A DNA stretch of 64,000 bases. Origin: Sipunculus nudus (Eukaryota > Annelida > Sipuncula > Golfingiida > Sipunculidae). Numbering within the stretch: the first letter of the stretch is position 1; each line of letters opens with the position of its first letter. The position numbers were made by a program, and so were the translations under genes. Location: NCBI GenBank assembly GCA_026874595.1, contig CM049307.1, positions 90,771,830 to 90,835,829 of the forward strand, given 5' to 3'. This document shows positions 59,158 through 64,000 of this stretch, piece by piece. The notes beneath the pieces are model-generated. The model saw only the letters and a list, made by a program, of their open reading frames with translations. It did not search any database and was not told the origin of the DNA.

Positions 59158-59169
59158 TATATATAAAAG
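59158..59169 (+). promoter_or_regulatory. TATA box of the LTR
   Basis: TATATATAAAAG, with transcription expected to begin about 30 bp downstream, leaving a U3 of about 0.2 kb. Confidence 0.6.
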
Positions 59170-59792
59170 CCGGCTGGAAAGCCGAAAGAGATGAATTATT
59201 TCAAATGTGTTTGCAGTCAGATGTGAGATGTAAATTTGCTCCGGACAGAGTTAGGACGAGTATTGTTCATAGGAGATAGTGTTAATTTAGCCGAGGAGGG
59301 CGTTAGAAGTTATGTGCATTTTGTATTTTGTTATTTATTCTACATGGATTGTACAACTAGTTATAATAACTAATACGAGGTACTCTCCATGGCACGGATA
59401 TTGGCGCTTGGTAATCGGTAAGCTTTTGTATTTGTGAAGTTAAAGTCAATTAAAGGGGGCGGAACGCAGAGAAATGTTGAAGAATTGTACTGTGAGACTG
59501 GAACGAGTCTACAACATCGGTGGCCTGTTGTTTGGGTTACCGGAATAAACCTATGTTTTGTTTACCTCTAGACAATGTGATCATTTTGGATGTTTGCGTG
59601 AAATAAATGACCGCTGCGTGTGTGGTGGAACAGAAGCTAGTTAAACTTATACGGTGGAAACGCTAAAAGCATTTTTATTAGGTTTTTCATCGATTTAATC
59701 AATTTATCATGTCAAACAGATTGAAATTATTGCTAATTTTCCCCGGATAAATCTGAAATCAATTAATTGTTGAATAGTTTTCATTGTTTTGA

Positions 59793-60027
59793 TTTCGGAA
59801 AAACTGTCAAAATGTTCGTTCCGAGGTCCAAATTTCGGATGGAAATTTTTCGGATAAACGACGCGACTGTACTTGGGGAGGTACCGGGGATTGTCGGTTG
59901 GGAGGTACTGATGACTATCCAGTGGATTGCAACCAGTTGCTGGCTGGCCTCGGGGGACACCTGCGAGATTCAGTTAATATTGAAGCCCACGCTAGAAACG
60001 AGTTTAATGTAGCTATTGTGTGCAAAT
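59793..60027 (+). other. Possible host exon or retroelement fragment (unrecognised)
   Basis: One of two overlapping + strand frames in an unusually GC-rich 0.2-kb island. This frame reads ...DCTWGGTGDCRLGG..DDYPVDC... then GGHLRDSVNIEAHARNEFNVA. It has four cysteines in about 50 residues and a beta-strand-like end. The other frame (59767-60012) is equally open. I recognise no domain and see no clear splice acceptor. It lies about 280 bp after the LTR, so it could also be degraded internal retroelement sequence. Confidence 0.25.
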
Positions 60028-60544
60028 GTTAATTTGTTATATAGGATTTCTGGTAAGTTTATGTTTTCTCCTTTACTGTTCTGGTGTATCATCATTATCA
60101 TCATCATCATTAATTTGTCTTCGATCGTCATCATCATGGTCGTCACCATCGATCACCATTATTGGTTGATAAACAAAGGGTGTAGTTGCCGTGGAACCAT
60201 CTCAAAATAAAGGCTTGACAACTTTGGAAACTCAAAGAGATACAGGCTTTTCAAGGTCTGTAATTTGTAATATCAAACAAAGCCATGAAAAAAAATCGAT
60301 ATTTCAAGTCTTTAATTGTCATGTTGTCAATACTGTGATGTAAATCCATTTAGCTGATGATGTAAATTCTGGTCTTTTGTCCAAATTTTCTTGACAGGAA
60401 ACTTAACTTCTGAATGCTCAAACACGAGTTTCCACCCCGTAACTCCAAGATTATAGGTCACAATGACATATTTTTTTCATTTTCGAGGGCCTGTCAGGAC
60501 TTATCAGTCAGTTAAGTTTGAATGTCCTTGGCCTTGTTTTATTA

Positions 60545-60629
60545 CTCTGCCCCGGACTCGGCCATGGTCGGAAGGTGACGGACAAAGACCCATCGTAATA
60601 GCTTAGCTTACCTAAAGTCAGCTGAGCTA
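60545..60629 (+). repeat. Dispersed repeat end with terminal hairpin, copy 3
   Basis: GGACAAAGACCC followed by TAGCTTAGCTTAC, a short loop and AAGTCAGCTGAGCTA (60599-60629). This is the same end as at 13390-13420 and 14780-14811, with the left arm more decayed. Confidence 0.65.
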
Positions 60630-61860
60630 ATATTTTGCACCAGAGGGAGGGGGTTCATTAATGTCTATAATTACTTTGTGTCTGACATTTACAATTTCAT
60701 TCCTTCAAACGTTACCAAGTGACGGCATGATGAAGTTATGAGAAAGAGTCAGGTTGCATTTTCTATATTAGCATGTATTCCTTGGTCTGGGGATAAAGAA
60801 ACAGCCAGACAACGAAATGATAAACGACATCACGCAATACAAAAGGTTCGTTCACCCGGGAGAGAAGTTTGATAACAAGCGAGACAAATAACTGACTTTA
60901 TCTGGTAGAATCACATTTTCTGGGCCCGAGTTGAGTTTGGCGACAAGGCCCGTCTCTCATCTGTTATCAGCCTACGTGTCGGCCGGACCTTCAATTTTTC
61001 CGGAACAGGACACTATGTTAGTGGGATGTTTATACAGGGATTGTTTCTACCATTTCTTTTATCCTTATCATAATGGCATTCATTGAACATAGATCATACA
61101 TGTTTTTGTCTATCATCACCATTTCCATCGTTATAATTATCAACATCATCATCATGATTGAAATCTACTATATCATAAAATATTGTTTCCATGTTTATCT
61201 TTGCTGCCATATTCTTCATTGTCATCATCATCATTATCACGGTAATGTTTGTTACCATCTCTACCCTCATCACAATCACCACAATATAAATTGTTACTCA
61301 TCATCATAATCGTTTAATTATTACTAACGAATGTTGATTAATTCCTAGTACATTTTAATTTTTCTTAACTATTTCGGAATTCTTCTAAGGAACGGCTTAA
61401 GTACTGCTTATAATTCGTAGTAATTCGTAATGGTACGTGCTTGGTACCTGCCCAGGCAATATCGTTTTATGATCTAACGTACAACGTACACCGAATAGTT
61501 TACGTAAGGTTTACGGCCAACCTCGAAGTCCCTACCATGGGCTACGAAGCGCTTGCTTCAAAATGTTACAAATGATGTATGAAAGTTTCCAATTCATAGC
61601 AGGTAAAACAGAATACAGACAGGTCAGGAAGAGCCCCGCATAGACGTCCAGTGTGGGCTGAGTGATGCTTGAAAAGATATGATATAGGTTCTGATAACAT
61701 GCAGAGACAGAGGGAACTGACCAAAAACAGTATTTAAACATCTCAACCAAGATGTTAAATTTTGAAATATTGATAGTCCTGTATGAAATTATTGGATTGG
61801 AGCATCCCAAGCAACCGAGCCATAATTACATTTGATGTATTAAATTATAAGCCTGGTAGC
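60630..61860. other. No supported gene
   Basis: It contains scattered ATCATC words (about 61100-61310). A minus-strand frame at 61532-61810 is open for 92 codons but has no recognisable domain or clear splice sites. Confidence 0.45.
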
Positions 61861-61864
61861 ATAG

Positions 61865-62215
61865 ATCCGTGGGATGGTCCTATGACCTTGGCCATTTAGC
61901 TTGTGATGTCCAAATAAATGCGATTCTTCCCCCATTGTGAGGTAATCCAAAAGTTATATATTTTGGATGACACAATTACAATGCCTCCCTCTTTTTATAG
62001 ATGTGGGTCCTGTGACCTTGATCTTTGACCTCATGTCCAAAAAATCAATAGGTTTCTTGCTTTATAGAAGGCCATATATAGATCAAGTTTAAAATTCATA
62101 TGTCAGTCCAAACTGAAGTTATCATCCGGAAACACATTTTAGGACGGACAGACAGACGGACAGGTTGATTACTAAGGGGTACCCGCTTATTCAAGCGCGG
62201 CCTAAAAAAAAAGTT
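61865..62215 (+). repeat. Dispersed repeat with CCTTGACCT words and GGACGGACAGAC end
   Basis: It has two related halves, each with a GGTCCTATGACCTTGGCC / GGTCCTGTGACCTTGATC stretch followed by a GTCCAAATAAAT / GTCCAAAAAATC word. It ends in AGGACGGACAGACAGACGG and ACTAAGGGGTACCCGC. This style of repeat, alternating TGACCT words with GGACGGACAGAC strings, is one I associate with bivalve genomes. A nuclear-receptor-like word is embedded at 62013-62031. Confidence 0.6.
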
Positions 62216-62434
62216 TTGAGTCAACACATAAATAATATCGCGAGCTACCCTCACTCACGCTTATCCCATGGTTTGCACGTAGCCAAAAAAATACCTGGTA
62301 CGGACTATTCGCAGATGTGCTTCAAGAACTCCGACGAAGAGCCAAGAAGCCAAAATGTATCCAAATCGTATACAGCATCGGGGGCCCAACCCCTTGCAGG
62401 TGGGAACGCCCCTTTAGACGCAATGAGAAAATAA
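62216..62434 (+). other. Possible terminal exon (unrecognised)
   Basis: An open + strand frame that enters from the preceding repeat and ends TAA at 62432-62434, immediately followed by AATAAC. It is richer in GC than its surroundings and low in hydrophobic residues (NSDEEPRSQNVSKSY, ASGAQPLAGGNAPL). There is no domain match and no convincing acceptor. It may be chance. Confidence 0.2.
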
Positions 62435-62919
62435 AATAACCTCTCACTTGGATAGATAATTACTAAACTGTGAGATCACAAAATTTTCAAATTTACAGTA
62501 ACTGAAAAATTGTTAACACCAGAAGCAGTACCTTATGGCGCTAAAGAAAAAAAGGGTCAGACAAAAACAAAGTTATAAATAGACCGTACCTCTTTTCCCA
62601 GCCATGCTTCTCTTAATTATTAACATATTTATGTCATGCTTCCACGCAAGGGGACCTGATTTTGTGATGCTTTGTCTGAGAGCACATACCTGATGACAGA
62701 CAGAAAACTAGACATCTTTCGCCTGACTTGTTACAGATCCATTATTTCAAGGTGAGTCTATCGCTAACTTTCAGGTAAACAGGTTCTAGTTCAGCTTCCG
62801 CTTGGGTTCGCTGTTTAATAAATTTATGTATCAGCTTGCATATTGCAGCGAACCTCAGAAGCAAAGCATGATAGCCAGGGTTACGGAGGTTATTAAATGC
62901 ATGTTAATATTAATAAATC

Positions 62920-63113
62920 TTCTACTACTACAACTACTACTACTTCAACTACAACTGCTACTACTGATAATAATAATATTATTAATAATAATATTAATAA
63001 TAATAAATATAATAATATTTACATTAAAAATAAAAATAAAAAATAACAGTAATAATAATAATTATATTAATCATATAAATAATATTATTAATACTATTAA
63101 TATCAATAATATA

Positions 63114-63147
<34 letters not shown>

Positions 63148-63500
63148 TTAATAATAATAATAATACTGATAAAAATAATAATATTAATGATATTAATATT
63201 AATAATAATAAATATAATGGTATTTATATTAAAAGAAAAACATTAATTCTATTAATATCAATAATATAAATAATAATAATTATAATAATAATAATAATAA
63301 TAATAATGATAATACTGATTAAAATAATAATATTAATGATATTAATATTAATAATAATAAATGTAATGATATTTATATTAAAAGAAAAATAAAAATAATA
63401 AAAAATAATAATAATATTAATCATAAAAATAATATTATTAATACTATTAATATCAGTAATTTAAATAATAATAAAAATAAAAATGAAAATAATAATAATA

Positions 63501-63532
<32 letters not shown>

Positions 63533-63545
63533 CATTTTTATAAAA
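62920..63545. repeat. Long (AAT)n/(ATT)n low-complexity tract
   Basis: About 0.6 kb of almost nothing but AAT, ATT and ATA words, preceded by ACTACTACA words. A longer unit, TTAATATTAATAATAATAAAT with GATATTTATATTAAAAG, repeats at about 63185-63240 and 63335-63395. Frames through it (poly-Asn or poly-Ile) are artefacts. Confidence 0.95.
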
Positions 63546-64000
63546 ATGATATTTATAATAATAATACAAGTAATATTATAATAATATTAAATATAAAAAT
63601 AATGGTGATGATAATAATATTTCTGGATGAGAGCGCGGTCATCCCTAGAGCGTTCTTCCGGCTTTTACTTCTTATGGCCACCAAACTATCTCCGTAAAGT
63701 GCTCTCCACCGTGTCACCTGTGCTCGGAGTACTTCCCTCTGTGCCTTTATCAAAACGTGAAATCGCAAAAATTTCGAAAACGTTTATGGCGGCTTGCATT
63801 TCGCCTGTTTGCACCATAATGTAGCTGATTTTCAAAGCTTTTACTTTAGGTCGGAAGAATAGTCACAGGTGATAGCACTACACCTGATATTTTATTTTTC
63901 ACCTCGAACTTATTTCCAACGTCGAACGATTCATATCTTGTTCCCTTTTATCGCTCTGTTCAGATATCCAATATAGTTGATTTACCAAAATAGACCTTTG
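63546..64000. other. No supported gene
   Basis: A GC-richer patch at 63625-63820 is open on both strands over about 60 codons, but neither product is recognisable. The rest is AT-rich. Confidence 0.4.

Larger units (their letters stand above)
58953..59516 (+). mobile_element. LTR (564 bp) of an LTR retrotransposon, third LTR, different family
   Basis: Starts TGTTGT and ends ACAACA, a perfect 6-bp terminal inversion. It has a TATA box (59158-59169) followed by AGCCGGCTGGAAAG and an ATTAAA at 59449-59454. The bases after ACAACA (TCGGTGGCCTG) resemble the primer-binding region of animal Gypsy elements. No target duplication was found (GATAA against TCGGT), so it is more likely the left LTR of a truncated element than a solo LTR. 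No gag or pol is recognised downstream. It is unrelated in sequence to the LTRs at 3.4 and 50.6 kb. Confidence 0.6.

Noticed and set aside
61532-61810. 92-codon minus-strand frame as a possible exon
   Set aside because: No recognisable domain, no clear splice sites, and a length expected by chance in 64 kb of six-frame reading.
63553-63824. Overlapping open frames on both strands in a GC-richer patch
   Set aside because: Neither product is recognisable. Both strands being open over the same 60 codons reflects base composition, and no promoter or splice signal supports either.

Overview
This is a window of animal nuclear DNA, AT-rich by eye. It most resembles a mollusc, probably a bivalve, although no sequence search was possible. 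The pointers are spliced exons of a C-type-lectin-like gene, animal-type non-LTR retrotransposons, tRNA-derived SINEs, many microsatellites and homopolymers, and dispersed repeats with GGACGGACAGAC strings, TGACCTTTGACCT-like words and a TAGCTCAG/CTGAGCTA hairpin, which I associate with bivalve genomes. Only one conventional host gene is well supported. Almost everything else is mobile or duplicated DNA, and no new multi-gene system was found.

Layout. 1-3.3 kb: the 3' part of a C-type-lectin-domain gene on the + strand (exons 349-605, 1956-2188 and 3111-3211, in compatible phases). 3.43-4.29 kb: a solo LTR on the minus strand with a perfect 4-bp target duplication; a second member of the family lies at 50.63-51.49 kb on the + strand. 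6.24-11.1 kb: a nearly full-length but decayed two-ORF non-LTR retrotransposon whose two ORFs share one frame and are separated by a single TAG. 13.0-14.8 kb: a compound repeat with four monomers of about 337 bp and terminal hairpins. 16.46-39.17 kb: three direct tandem copies (A, B, C) of a unit of about 6.5 kb. A carries a 5'-truncated L1/Tx1-type retrotransposon, C carries a Harbinger-like MITE, and B shows the empty site of both. 40.9-47.9 kb: three diverged copies of a segment of about 2 kb, the first interrupted by a SINE. 48.1-49.1 kb: an almost identical 0.52-kb tandem duplication. 53.15 kb: a second SINE. 55.5-60.6 kb: a pogo-like MITE, a hAT-like MITE candidate, and an LTR whose promoter region holds clustered heat-shock-element motifs. 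62.9-63.5 kb: a long AAT/ATT tract.

How the parts relate. The large array can be read as a history. B matches C over most of its length but matches A over its last 0.6 kb, as expected if unequal crossing-over in a two-unit A-C array created B. The L1-type insertion in A and the MITE insertion in C must then be younger than that exchange. Each unit also carries about five degenerate monomers ending in a direct repeat of AGGTCA with 1-bp spacing (nuclear-receptor DR1 type), so the array holds about 15 such sites.

Limits: divergences were judged by eye; the near-identical duplications (B/C and 48.1-49.1 kb) could be assembly artefacts; family names for the mobile elements rest on motifs and target-site lengths, not on database matches.
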